Below are positions 33,553 through 44,458 of a stretch of DNA of 60,000 nucleotides, piece after piece (the first letter of the stretch is position 1; every line of letters begins with the position of its first letter). A program made the position numbers and the translations under genes. Source of the DNA: Adiantum capillus-veneris (lineage: Eukaryota; Streptophyta; Polypodiopsida; Polypodiales; Pteridaceae). The notes below the pieces were generated by a model that saw nothing but the letters and a program-made list of their open reading frames with translations, did no database searches and was not told where the DNA came from. The stretch is from positions 107,649,141 to 107,709,140 of the forward strand of contig CM043942.1 in assembly GCA_014529385.2 (NCBI GenBank). The letters are read 5' to 3'.

Positions 33553-36500
33553 TGTACTACTGTCCCAAACCGCGACAAAACTATAATAGAGGAGGTAGGA
33601 GGAACCAATTGTCACTCCCTAGAGAAAGAACACCCCCACCCCGAGCACCACCCCCACCAACACAAATTCTACGTCCACCCCAGACACCACTACAAGCATC
33701 CATCCCACCTCTTCCACCAGCCCCACCACCTGATCGCCCTGTAAACATCATAAGGCTAGAAGAGAAAGGAAAAGCCATAGTAGTGGATCCACCCAGAGCA
33801 AAGGAGAGGGACAAGGGTAAGGAGAAGGTAACCTTTTTAGAACCACTTGAAGCCATGACTGTGAAAAGAGCTAGGAGGGAGAAAGCTACACAATCAGATG
33901 ATGAGAGAAGCATGATAGGAGAAACTAGCAAGAGGCCATCCAGGCCACGACGTAAATTGGGCATCACCGACTTCCAGCTAGGGGAAAGTTCTAAGCCCTA
34001 TGATCTAACATTGGATGTGGCAGAGCAAGGACCAAAGATTACATGGCCACAGCTGCTACATCTTGCACCAAAAGTAAGGCGACAATGGTCTAAAATGGTA
34101 AGTACAAGACGCTTCAAAAAAAAGGTAACCGGAGCAATTTCGGGATGCAACATGGATGACATCCTTCCAATTGTCGACGTAAACATAAAAGGAAAGAGGG
34201 TTGGAAACACCTACATTGATGGAGGTGCACAAATCTGTGTAATGAGCGAAGCTATGATGCTTCGATTAGGGCTCGAGGTTGACAGGCCTTCTCCATGCAA
34301 GGTAAAGATGGCAAACAACGCAAAAGTAAAGTGTGTGGGTGTGGTAAGTGCCGTGAAAATCAAAGCTTTCAACACTGAGGTAGAGGTAGATGTTTTTGTA
34401 ATGCCTACTAAGGGGGAGGGCTATCCACTAATTTTGGGAAGGCCATGGTTGATGGCCATGAAGGCAAAACAGGACTGGGGGAGTGGCGTTCTACGCATGA
34501 CCGGTAAGAAAGGGGAGACAATCTACTACGACATGAGGATTGGCAAGCAGAAGCAAATGAATCTGGAAACATCGGCAGATGAAACCACTAGAGAATCTTC
34601 CAGTTTTGAGGAGGAGACCACATCCATCGATGAAAGTGACAGTTCCATTGATGTGATGGGTATCATTATGAAGGATCCACAAAGGGTAAGCACAACTGGT
34701 GATCCATCACCAAAAGGGAAACCCAATGAAGAGGAGAGAAAATCACCTGGCCTAGGAGGAAGTAGGTTGAAGGGTATGTTGTCTACGGAATTAACACTTG
34801 AGGAGAAAGATAGTTTTTTGCAAATGTTGATGAGATTTCCTAACCTGTTCATTGACAACTATGAAAGAATCACAGGCATTACAGTGGTGGAACATCATAT
34901 TAAGCTGAAGGAAGGGGTAAAACCATTTGTGCAAAAGCTACGACGATTGGGGGTCATACAAGAAAAGGCACTCTTGGCCAAGGTAAGGAAACTGCTAGAG
35001 GCGGGATTCATCTATCCTGTAGAAAACTCAGGATGGGTGTCACTCGTAGTGGTGACGCCTAAAAAGAATGGTAAGTGGAGGGTCTGTGTTGACTACAAAC
35101 CACTAAATGCAGCTACAAAGAGAGACCACTTTCCTCTCCCTTTCTTGGATGAAATTCTGAATGAAGTAGCGGGTTTTGAATGCTATACCGTCTGTGATGG
35201 TTATTCTGGATACTTTCAAATACGCATAGCCTTGGAAGATCAGCTAAAAACCACTTTTATCACGCCATGGGGTTGTTTTGCATACAGGGTTATGACATTT
35301 GGTCTCGCAAATGCACCTGCCACATTCCAAAGATATGTCACATTTGTTTTTCAACTGTTCTTTGGAACATCCATAAGAGTGTTCATTGATGATTTTTGTG
35401 TATATAGCTCCCGTATTTCACATTTAGAAAAGGTAACTGAAGTTTTGGCCAGGTTGCAGAGCCTAGGTGGGCAATTAAATGTGGATAAATGCCACATTGG
35501 GGAGAGTAAAGTCATTCTACTAGGCCATGAAATTTCAGCAAAAGGTATCAACGCCGACCCAAGTAAGGTGTCCGCACTCATAGCCCTACCTTCACCAACG
35601 ACTGCACGTCAACTGGTCTCTTTCCTACAGAAGGTGAGGTACTTAAGTAGATTCATACATCTACTATCACAACTTGTTCTACCACTGCAACAACTCACTC
35701 AAAGATCAACTTTCACTTGGGACGAGGAAAGCGAACATCACTACAACAAGGTAAAGGAGGTCTTAGCCACTCTGCCAACTATCTCACCACCTAAGTGGGA
35801 TGAAAAATTCTATGTCACCTCAAGTGTTGGTGATGACTCATTGGGGGCTGTGCTACTCCAAAAGGATACGATGACATATTTCATGAGGCCAATCTACTTC
35901 TCTAGTCGAATGATGACAGCAGGAGAGAAAGGTTTCACCCATGTGGAACACTTAGTCCTAGCTCTTAGATTTGCAACTACAAAGTTTAGGTCATATTTGC
36001 TGCCTAAGCAATTTGTGATTCTAACCACGGATGAAATATTTCCCTATGTTGTACAACACATGGACGTGTCTGCTAGAATTACTAAATGGCTAGTTCGTCT
36101 GCAAGAGTTTGACTACACGGTACAGGTAGAAAGCACGACAAGGGCAAGTTTGGGGGGACTCATGACCTACCAAGTCTTTGAAATGAAGGAGAAGCAATCT
36201 AAGGAAGGAGAAGTACGATTACCTCCAGTACCACTGATGGTAGAAGGAGCATACTCTCTCTACTTTGATGGAGCCTACAAGCGAGCGTCCGACAAAGCAG
36301 CTGCAGGCATAGTGGTCTTTGATGACAAAGGGACAAAGGTATTTTCGTTGGGCCAATTGTTAGATTCACATTCTAACAATGAAGCTGAGTATGCAGCACT
36401 AACCAAGGGTCTACAATGGTGCGTCTCGCAAGGTGTACAACGCCTTAATGTATTTGGGGATGCTCTACTTCTGGTAAGGCAAGTAAATGGAGCATGGACA

Positions 36501-37736
36501 TGCAAGAATCCTAGTTTAAGGACTCACTTAAGTGGTGTAAAAACCTTGTTGGATAAGTTTGAAGAAGTTCAAATACACCATATCCCAAGGGCTCAAAACC
36601 AAGAAGCAGATGCCCTAGCAAGTGAAAGACTACAGGAAGTGGTGGTTGGAGCAATAAAACTAAAGCTCCCTCTATTTCAAGGAAGTGATGCCTTGCCTGA
36701 CATCATGCATTTTTTGGAAATAGGGGAATGCCCATCAGATTTAACAAAGGGACAGAAGCAATGGCTGACGCAGAAGGCCATAAGGTATCGACTCATCAAT
36801 GACGGTTTGTACTGTAAGGGTAAGGACCAAATACTCAGGAAGGTCCCTCTCTCTCAGGAAATCACGGGAGTAATTGCTAGCTGTCACGACGGGGTTTGTG
36901 GTGGTCACTTTTCCCTAGACATAACAAGTAGGAAAATCTTGCAGGCAGGCTTCATATGGCCTAGCCTCAACCGTGATGTACACCACTGGTGCAAAACATG
37001 TAAGTTGTGTCAAAAGGCCGGCACTAGGTCACTTATGCCTGAACCACAGACACCTATTCTCTCATATGGCCCATTTGAAAAATGGGGTATCGATGCCATT
37101 GGGCCATTACCTAGGGCCAACTCAGGAAAATTCTACATTATCATGGGGGTCGACTACATGACTAGATGGGCAGAGGCTACAGCCACCACTAGAATCACAG
37201 CGGTAGAGGTAGCTAAATTTATCTACGAGCACATATGCTGTAGGTTTGGCACACCTTTAGAGATCATCTCTGATAGAGGGCCAGGTTTCAGAGCAGACTT
37301 GGTAGGAGAATTAATGCAGAAATTGGGCATTACAAGGAGGCACTCTTCACCATATTACCCTCAATGTAATGGCCTAGTTGAAAAGGTAAATGGAATGGTT
37401 TCTAAAATTATTACCAAGCAGGTAAACAATCATCCTGGAGACTGGGATAAGTATCTACTACCAGCTTTATGGGCCTACAGAACTTCATTTCGTACATCCT
37501 TGGGATTCACACCGTATCATCTAGTATTTGGTAAGGAAGCAATCTTGCCCATTGAAGTGCAACTACAAAGTCTCAGAGTAATGGCAAGCCAGCTTCAACA
37601 GCCCAACATGCATTTGAGAGATCACATCATCAACTTGGAAAGACTTCAGCTGGACAGAGAAGAAGCAATAAATTATTATGCAGCACAAGCAGAGCATAGA
37701 CGGCTTAGCTTTAACGAGCATCTCCGGGAAAAATAA
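33500..37736 (+). pseudogene. Zinc knuckle, protease, RT, two RNases H and integrase (element B)
   Basis: The frame is open from before the zinc knuckle (CYNCGEDGHGMYYC, intact C-C-H-C) to a TAA at 37734-37736. Domains in order: a Pro-rich linker; the conserved block TWPQLLHLAPKVRRQW; protease IDGGAQICVM and ILGRPWLM; RT with VCVDYKPLN, CDGYSGYFQI, MTFGLANAPATF and FIDDF (35385-35397); gypsy RNase H (MRPIYFSSRM, RSYLLPKQF); second RNase H (LYFDGAYKRA, SNNEAEYAAL, FGDALLLV, NQEADALA); integrase zinc GGHFSLDI ... WCKTCKLCQ; core WGIDAIGPL, SDRGPGF, NGLVEKVN. All catalytic residues I can identify are intact. The TAA comes before LRYDN, where element C reads through. Confidence 0.93.
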
Positions 37737-38144
37737 TTGAAGAAAGGAATGTTGGTGCTCCGCTACGACAATCTCTTCGACACGCGCAAGGATAAGAAAC
37801 TCCTACTCCGATGGGAAGGTCCTTTCATCGTCAGGAAAAAGTATGCCAATGGAAGCTACCAGCTTATGGAGGCTGATGGAAACCTTCATAAAACCAGGGT
37901 AAATGGTTGGCGACTTAAACCTTATTTTCTTCGATTTGACCAGGCTCCACCTATTGACATTCCAGATGAGGACACACCATCAGCCACCACCTCCGACAAT
38001 AATGATCAAACACATGAGCTAGAGACAAGAATTCCTCTAGCCAAAAGGGGAGGGCTAATGATGGGGGCTTTTCACAAGCCAAGCTCCCATACCCCTCTTC
38101 TCTCGTCCCCACCCCATGAAAACCCCCTCTTAGGGAGGGAGTGA
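37737..38144 (+). pseudogene. Integrase C-terminal domain beyond the stop (element B)
   Basis: In the same frame after the TAA, 135 codons continue the integrase C-terminal fold: GMLVLRYDNLFD, LRWEGPFIVRKKY, GSYQLMEADG, VNGWRLKPYFL. This is the GPY/F-type module. Element C has the equivalent with no stop. A variable acidic tail follows. The frame then runs 86 bp into the 3' LTR. Whether the stop is a private mutation or is read through cannot be told from one copy. Confidence 0.8.
38043..38058 (+). promoter_or_regulatory. Polypurine tract of element B
   Basis: AAAAGGGGAGGGCTAA directly precedes the 3' LTR start TGATGG. Element C has the related GGGGGAGGGCTAA at 50253-50265. Confidence 0.85.
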
Positions 38145-39595
38145 TAAAAGACATTGGAAAAAAGTAAGAAAAAATAAAGTATGATTATGTAAATATATGA
38201 GAAAGGTAAAATAGGCCACCTCACGCCTGCGGGGCAACCCATCCCCACCTTGCCTCTTTTTTCTTCACTGTTGCCCCGTCGTGTGTCCCTTTTCCTCTCC
38301 TCCACTCAAAAGGTCAACCCCCTCTCTCTTCCCCTTGTCCTTTCTCCTTTCTCTCTCCCCTCAAGCTACCCCACCTCTCACCAATAATGCATTTCACCCT
38401 AACTCACATGCAACTTACCCTATCTTCCAAAATAGTATACCCCACCCCCCCTTTCTCTCTCCTATCATATCCCATGACCCAAATACCCCCCCCCCTCTCT
38501 CTAAAGGGCTCCATGTCTCTTGTCTTGTAGCTAAATAACCTCCCACACACTCACACACACTCAGTTTCACTAAAAAAGGTGCCCACAGACCCATCCCCAC
38601 CCGGTGGTTACCTGATTTTTCTTGTGTTTACACACATCTGCACACAGATTCACCTCTAAACACACTCCTCTCTCTCCCCTCTTGTAATTACTTTATTCTC
38701 CATGTCACCTCTCACTTTTTTTCATCAACCCATCTCTCTCTCTTAGTCTCTCTCTTAGGAGACTGCTGTTCTGGCACATATACACACAGCCAGACAAGTG
38801 GGACCTAGAGTCACATGGCCTATGTAGATAATGATTTCTTTATTTCTAAACTCTAGAATTTCTCCCCCCCTCCTCCCCTATATAAAGATGGGTCACCATC
38901 ACACAAAAACACACAACATCACCAAAGAACACACTATGCACTGTGTGTGCCTAGTGCACACACACACACACCCACACCATCACCATCACCGCAATCACCA
39001 TGCTTGTCTTGAGCATGACCTCTACACCCTTGGCTATGGAAGATGAAGGGCAACTAAATGAAGGATGATGGCCATAATCCTCGTGCGAGTCTTCGCCATC
39101 AACTCCCACCTATCCGCCATGTGCTCTACCACTCTCTCCCTTCTCATTCCCCTACCCTATGCTCCCCATTTCATCGCCTAATTCTCTAAATAAAGCTTGA
39201 GGTTTTGTGAGTATGTTTTCTTGCAATGTTTTGCCCATGTGAGGTGTGCGGAATCGCCACCTAGTCTTGTGTTTTGGAGTGAGCTTGTGTATGTGTGAAG
39301 GGTGTGCGGATTCACCATCCTTTTGTGATGCCTAAGTACTAAGCGGCTATACCCCCTCCCTCACTCTCTCTCTCTCTCTCTCACTTGATATCATTCCCTT
39401 TCCTTTTCATCATTACTCCCAAGCATCCATCTCTCTTGGATGAAAACTTTGTTATGGTGGTGTGTTGTTTGCGTCCTAGCCGCTGAAGCTAGGTGGTGCC
39501 CCCTCTTTGCTTTACCATGACAGGCTCGAGGCGCGTCATTCGGTCCCCGGTGTTTTAGAGGCCGTCGGGGTTCGGGGTTCGCTTTGCTCCCGTCA
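38059..39595 (+). repeat. 3' LTR of element B
   Basis: 1537 bp, nearly identical to the 5' LTR apart from shorter C and CT runs and scattered substitutions. Followed by GCAA and resumed copia E sequence. Confidence 0.96.
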
Positions 39596-39954
39596 GCAAC
39601 ACCAGGCCGAATAATGAGTTTGCAGTCTCACATGCCAACACTATCTACAATGATAGTCAGAGCCCCATAGGCACTTTCAATGAACCCAATTTTTCATGAT
39701 CGCACAAAGCACATAGAGGTGCATCACCACTATGTCACTGAGAGGCTCTCAGCAGGAGAGATCAGCTTGGCTTATGTGCCAACACAGGACAACCTTGCAG
39801 ATCTTTTCACAAAGGCAGTGTCTCGTGAGAAGCTTGAAGATTTTTGCAAATCTTTGGGTTTATTCCCTTTGTGAACTTATCATGTCCTCAGGGCATGGCA
39901 CTTCCCTTTACTCATGTGCCAACTCTCGTTCACTGCATCACTCCGGGGGGGATT
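39596..39954 (+). pseudogene. RNase H end of copia element E
   Basis: Resumes CNTRPNNEFAVSHAN after the B insertion. It jumps by internal deletion to the RNase H motif YNDSQSP and continues FHDRTKHIEVHHHYV ... DLFTKAVSREKLEDF to a natural stop near 39874. A CCGGGGGGGATT tract (39943-39954) before 39955 is the likely polypurine tract. Confidence 0.85.
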
Positions 39955-40086
39955 TGTTACCAAATACATATGGTAGTGATGTGTGTGAACACACTAGGAC
40001 CGCCGGGGCATTTTTTTCCTCTTTAAGAGGTATTTTCCCCCGTGCATTGTATTTACACCCATCACTCTAGGGGTATCCATATTTCC
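39955..40086 (+). repeat. 3' LTR of copia element E, truncated
   Basis: Starts TGTTACCAAATAC after the purine tract. It matches the 5' LTR (22842-23078) up to CCATCACTCTAGG ... TTTCCAT, then breaks off. The last 100 bp of the LTR are missing. Confidence 0.75.
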
Positions 40087-40568
40087 ATTGCAAAATTCAT
40101 TGAATTATACAATGAAATTGCTTGAGGAGAGCTTTGTGCTGCCGGAGGTGAATCATGTTATGCCAACAGCTTGAGCCATTGTCAGAAAGACAACCACTCA
40201 ACTAACAAAGTAAGAGGTCACCTTGTACCACGACGGCTTAGAGATATGTTGAAACAAAAAAACACATGAGTTCTACATTTGCAAGATGTATGATAAACAC
40301 ACTTTCTTAGTATATGCTATACAAATTTGGAACTATTTTCATCTAACTTGGATTAAACAATGCTAAAATATACATTACGATGAGACTACATCCAATAAGC
40401 ATGGATTTGAAGAACCTACCTAGAAGATATAACGAAGAAGGTTGTTTTAGAGTAAAAGTGGTGTTTAGTCTCTATTACGTCAAAGATTAAAAGGTTATGC
40501 AAACTTTACAATGAGATCCAAGGAGATGAGTGAGTGCATGTGTGTGTATGAGTGAGTGTATGTGTATG
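40087..40568. other. Flank between elements E and C, nothing recognised
   Basis: AT-rich sequence ending in a GTGTGTATGAGTGAGTG-like run. The CTGC site at 40569-40572 is the target of element C; the flank continues at 52970. Confidence 0.5.
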
Positions 40569-40953
40569 CTGCTGATAACCGTTTTTTCGGCTCTTTGTAA
40601 TTGCCACAGTGAGTTACCTCACCCTACCAAAATCACCCAAACACTGTGGCTACCCCTACCATTTCACTGTACATAGGCGTGCGTGAGTCACGGGACTTTT
40701 CCCATATCTTCTTAAAAACCCTCAGCTAGCTAGTCACTGGGCTAGGTGAGCCAAAAATAATAATAATAATAATAATAAAAAATAAAAAAAATAAAAGTAT
40801 ATTATGGCCTCTTTGTGTGTAAATATTTCATTGTATATATGGCCTAAATATAGGGATTTTTTATAATTATTTTGGTATTTTATTTAAATATTTCTACTTG
40901 GGTGTGTGTTTTATTAAACCTATGTACACCTTCTTTCATCCTCTTACACCATA

Positions 40954-40984
<31 letters not shown>

Positions 40985-42303
40985 GCCAATATGTACATAC
41001 TCTAACCTCATATTCTTCCTTTATACAAATCACTCCCACATTTTCACCCTCACCCTCGTGAAAACAAAAAATTGATTTCTACTCATTGGTTACTTTTATT
41101 ATATTATTTACTTGCATACATTTTCCTCTTTCACCAAAAATAATTCAAGGAGGGACCATATCATATGATTCCAATATCTTTCCATATCCATAACTCATCC
41201 ATATTTTTATTATTATTTTTACTCATTATTCTAACACCATGTGCTCATTGAGCTAAAGTCCATGAATAGTCCATACACTAGTCCCACCATGTATATATTT
41301 CTTATTTCACCAATAATCCTCCTCCATGCATGGGTCAAGGGCAACTTGAATGCTTTGTATTATAATATGACAAAGGAGGGGATCACTCTTGGATGCATTG
41401 TACAAATTCAACAAAGGAGGGGACCACTAAAAGACTTTTGCAGGCATAAAAAACAGGTTTTTTGGTGAGAATTTTGGCACCTATCTCCACTCCGAATTTG
41501 GAGCGGTGGTCAAAAGAGAAAATGTAGTCCACGCTCTGAATAATCACCCCAAAGTTTTTCATGATTTTTGGAGCTACCAGCTGTGAGCTATGATTTTTTT
41601 AGTGGACCCCAGTTTTCCCATGCTATGCAGCCACACTCTCTCTTCCACTTTATCATTTTCCTCTTTCACACACACTTCTCCACTCATCATCCCCATCTCT
41701 CTCACCACTCCTCTCTGCACACTACTCACCTTCTCCTTAACCTTGAAGAATAAGAGAAACCATGGTGAACTCATACCTCCCACACACAATTCCATTCCAA
41801 AATTGACCACCTAGTCTCATTTCTCCTCCTCCAAATTACCCATATCTATCAAAAAACCACAAAATTCAGCCTCTTCTCTTAAAAGACAGCATCATGGTGG
41901 TTGATTACTCAGCTTCAATTACCTTGTCTCTCAAGGAAGGTCAAGAGTGGAGAAAGAATGTACCGTCAAAGCTAGTGGACCGTCAACAAGCATCAAATTT
42001 GGCCCTACTCAAGACACTTGGAGCATCAACCTTGTAAGAAATCCACCTTTTCTTACCTCTTAAGAGTTTTTCTTCCTTATTTGTATCCTACATGGATACT
42101 CCCATTGTAAATATCCAATTCCATTTGTAAATTAATACTAACTCTACTAACACTAACCCACTATGAAAAGTCCTATCACCTCCATTTCTCTCCTCTCTCT
42201 TTCCCCACCAACTTCTTGATAATTCAAGCAAAAGAAATTAGATAAATTGCTGAAAATCTAACCCAACCATGGTTAGAGGAGTAACCCTAGCCTTCAAAAT
42301 TGC

Positions 42304-42310
42304 TATAAAA
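42304..42310 (+). promoter_or_regulatory. TATA box in the element C 5' LTR
   Basis: TATAAAA followed by a G-run. In the 3' LTR (51996-52002) an extra 22-24 bp follows, bringing a second ATAAAAGG. Confidence 0.7.
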
Positions 42311-42952
42311 GGGGGGGAGCCATAAGCAAGAGCACTATGCTATAGCTTGAGAAGCCAAGCTCAACCTCTCTAGAAGGAGCTCTTGAGTGGAAGCTCATTG
42401 TCTTATGCATGTGCATGTGTTGTAATAGGGGATTAGCAAGGGAAATCTATGCCATTGTAAGAGAGAAAGTGATCATTCAATTGAGAGTAGGAAATCTATC
42501 ATTTCTCCTACTAGTGTAAGCCCAACATTCGCTGAATCAAGGAGGGTGGATTTGGACTAAGCTTGGATACTTTGTCTCCCTTCCAACGTGAAGTAATGGA
42601 CAACAATGATGTGTAAGTGTCTTGGTGTTTTTTTTTTGTTAAGTTCTTGATAGCTTGTCTCTGGTGTTGTCATCAATCTAGCCATAAATCCCACATACTG
42701 TAAGAGGGCGACAGGGTGGAGAGGACTCCCCTGGCCTTAAGACAGTGATTGGGGTGGCTTTTCTTGTGATGTGTTGTGGTGAAATTTACGCAAGCTATGT
42801 TGAACAAGTACTAATCTCACTTTGATTTGTCATGACAGATTTGTAAGAAGGTATTAATGCAACAAGCACCCCCTCCCCCTTTCTCTCTCTTTCTTAAATA
42901 TATAGTTGTGTTTGCTTGATCATTGCCGATACGTTTCAAAGCAGCCCGAGCA

Positions 42953-42955
<3 letters not shown>

Positions 42956-43035
<80 letters not shown>
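42956..43035. repeat. (CT)n microsatellite, about 80 bp, in the 5' LTR of C
   Basis: The matching array in the 3' LTR (about 52672-52707) is less than half as long, so the array has changed length since insertion. Confidence 0.95.
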
Positions 43036-43299
43036 GTGTTTTAGTGTGTGAGAGTATTCCATTGGTGTAAGGGTTAGTGTAAATTCCTTGCTTGTTTGTG
43101 GGTTGCTCTAACGATTCTCCTCTTTTGCGTCCTAGTTCGCTCTTAAACTAGGTGGTACCCTTGTGTAGTTGGGATTTGGCGGTGGGTTTGTTGTTTTGGT
43201 TTGTGTTGTGTTGTGCCCCAGCCCCATTGAGCAGCACGGGAGCCTTGAAGGGTGTCTAGAGGCCACTCTTCTTGTTGCCCGCCCCGGACCGCCTCAAAT

Positions 43300-43317
43300 T
43301 GGTGCCCCCACTGAGGA
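43300..43317 (+). promoter_or_regulatory. Primer-binding site of element C
   Basis: TGGTGCCCCCACTGAGGA, 3 bp after the LTR and identical to that of element B, although the LTRs of B and C differ. Confidence 0.82.
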
Positions 43318-43370
43318 CGGCTTGTGTATTTTTGTGTAGAATCAACCTTTAGCATAGTCAAGTAGTTTGC

Positions 43371-43583
43371 ATGAATCACGAAGCTTTGTATGATCCCTTC
43401 ATTCCCATTGCAAGGCAAAAGTTACACATAATTGTTAGTACTAAGTTGCAATTTCAACGTGTCATTCGTAGAATTTTAGGTCCTCTTAGGTTGGCCGAGA
43501 TAAACGCTTCAGTAAATCCTTTTATTTTGCCTCTCATTAGGTACGACCTTAGTTTGGACGTCTATATTTTTGTTTTGTTTTAA
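43371..43583 (+). CDS. A1: small accessory ORF upstream of gag (element C)
   Basis: A 70-codon ORF with its own ATG, 54 bp after the primer-binding site. It is paralogous to A2 (43605): LQFQRVIRRILGPLRLAEINAS corresponds to HFQQRMVFIFGAQRAGEILAS in A2. Then NPFILPLI matches NPVILPLI, and the hydrophobic end (DVYIFVLF) matches DVHVFILF, both followed at once by a stop. The protein would be small with a basic middle and a hydrophobic C-terminus. I know no family for it. Being the first ATG-ORF after the promoter, it is well placed to be translated. Confidence 0.6.
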   Translation: MNHEALYDPFIPIARQKLHIIVSTKLQFQRVIRRILGPLRLAEINASVNPFILPLIRYDLSLDVYIFVLF

Positions 43584-43604
43584 GCATTAGGACATGCATA
43601 GGCC

Positions 43605-43823
43605 ATGGATAATGGCCCAGGAATAGAGGTTTTTCCCTTTCATTTTACTCCACACATTAGAATAAACGTTGCAATTAGTAGAAAGATCCATTTTCAACAA
43701 CGAATGGTGTTCATATTTGGTGCCCAAAGAGCAGGAGAAATTCTTGCATCACCAAACCCTGTCATTCTACCTCTCATCAACTACCACACTTCTTTTGATG
43801 TACATGTGTTCATTTTATTTTAA
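43605..43823 (+). CDS. A2: second small accessory ORF (element C)
   Basis: A 72-codon ORF with ATG, 21 bp after A1. The last 55 residues align without gaps to A1 and, more weakly, to the small ORF at 32474 in element B. Conserved points are a Gln-rich start of the block, [LN]AS, LPL, Asp/Glu-Val and the C-terminal Phe/Val-Leu-Phe/Val. Its stop is followed 1 bp later by the ATG at 43825 that could start the spliced B1-B2 ORF. Tandem duplication of A before divergence is the simplest explanation. Confidence 0.6.
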   Translation: MDNGPGIEVFPFHFTPHIRINVAISRKIHFQQRMVFIFGAQRAGEILASPNPVILPLINYHTSFDVHVFILF

Positions 43824-43824
43824 A

Positions 43825-44404
43825 ATGAAGTGCAGCCCGGCAAAGTAGTGTGTATGTTTGTTTTTTCTTTGTCCAAGTTGTTACAAGAAACAAAAAAACG
43901 ATCATTTATTCTAACTGGGAATGTGTGTGCAGTGAAAGTTCAATCCTTAGAGATCTAGCTCTATTACCAATTGAGTTGCAGGAGCAAGTAGTAAGGCGTC
44001 TCCCTCATAACAAGAGGGTGGTGAAGTTAAGACGGAAGGTCCTACGCGTGGATTCCATTTTCCTCTTGTTGTTGGGCACTAAGGAAGACCGCGCATTCAT
44101 CCAACTAGTGTGTGCCCTAAGATTGGTAAATAGAGTGAAATTTGGCGTTTGGCGAGTGCATTTCACCATTGAGGAAGACTCTTCAGGAAACTTGCGGCCA
44201 GAGTTCATGCTTCATAGACTCACATTTGGTGAATTTTTCCCTCATTTGCGTCTTATTAATAGTCTTCCTTTCGCTTTCAACAAAGGAGATAGGGAGCTAT
44301 TCAGAGCTTGTCTTAATAAAGAGAGCATAGAGAAGATTGCAAATTTGTATAAATTCTCATCCTTCTCTACTTTCTATGACACTTTGTTCATAGAGACATT
44401 GTAA
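43825..44404 (+). CDS. B1: accessory repeat protein, first half, with predicted introns (element C)
   Basis: The open frame from 43931 to 44404 encodes about 157 residues: LLPIELQEQVVRRLPH, an FIQLVCALRLVNRVKF block, then LHRLTFGEFFPHLRLINSLPF and DRELFRAC. It has no in-frame ATG of its own. A GT at 43845 and AG at 43931-43932 would remove 88 bp and join ATG 43825 (MKCSPA) in frame to ESSILRDL. A second GT at 44401 and AG at 44457-44458 (58 bp, acceptor TTTTTGTCCAG) would join it in frame to B2. The opening LPIELQEQVVRRLP is F-box-like in spacing, but this is only a resemblance. Without splicing, B1 would end at the TAA 44402-44404. Confidence 0.55.
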
Positions 44405-44458
44405 ATCTCTTTATGCTTTTGAATGATTTAACCATAATCCTAAGGAGTTTTTGTCCAG

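Larger units (their letters stand above)
30330..39595 (+). mobile_element. Element B: full-length Tat-like Ty3/gypsy, TSD GCAA
   Basis: LTRs 30330-31917 and 38059-39595, ends TGATGG...CCGTCA, bound about 6.1 kb of interior. GCAA lies on both sides (30326-30329 and 39596-39599), a 4-bp duplication. The uninterrupted site is recognisable from the parallel copy near 29458, where TATGCAACACGAGGCC is continuous. The order RT, gypsy RNase H, second RNase H, integrase marks the Tat lineage. LTRs look nearly identical outside low-complexity tracts, so the insertion is young. Confidence 0.96.
40573..43296 (+). repeat. 5' LTR of element C
   Basis: 2724 bp, long for a gypsy LTR. Contains (AAT)n near 40758, (AT)n near 40957, TATAAAA at 42304-42310 and (CT)n at 42956-43035. 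ORFs inside it (for example 41590-41814) reappear in the 3' LTR only because the LTR is duplicated. Confidence 0.97.

Noticed and set aside
32746-33744. Gag of element B as an intact 332-residue protein
   Set aside because: Its last 80 or so residues are out of frame; the zinc knuckle and Pro-rich linker lie in the overlapping pol frame.
41574-41814. Pairs of ORFs conserved perfectly at 41241-41814 and 50932-51505
   Set aside because: They lie in the two LTRs of element C and are identical because LTRs are copied from each other, not because of coding selection.
43850-43852. GTG 43850 and TTG 44451 as starts of B1 and B2
   Set aside because: These only mark the openings of the frames; splice acceptors and the ATG at 43825 give a better explanation.
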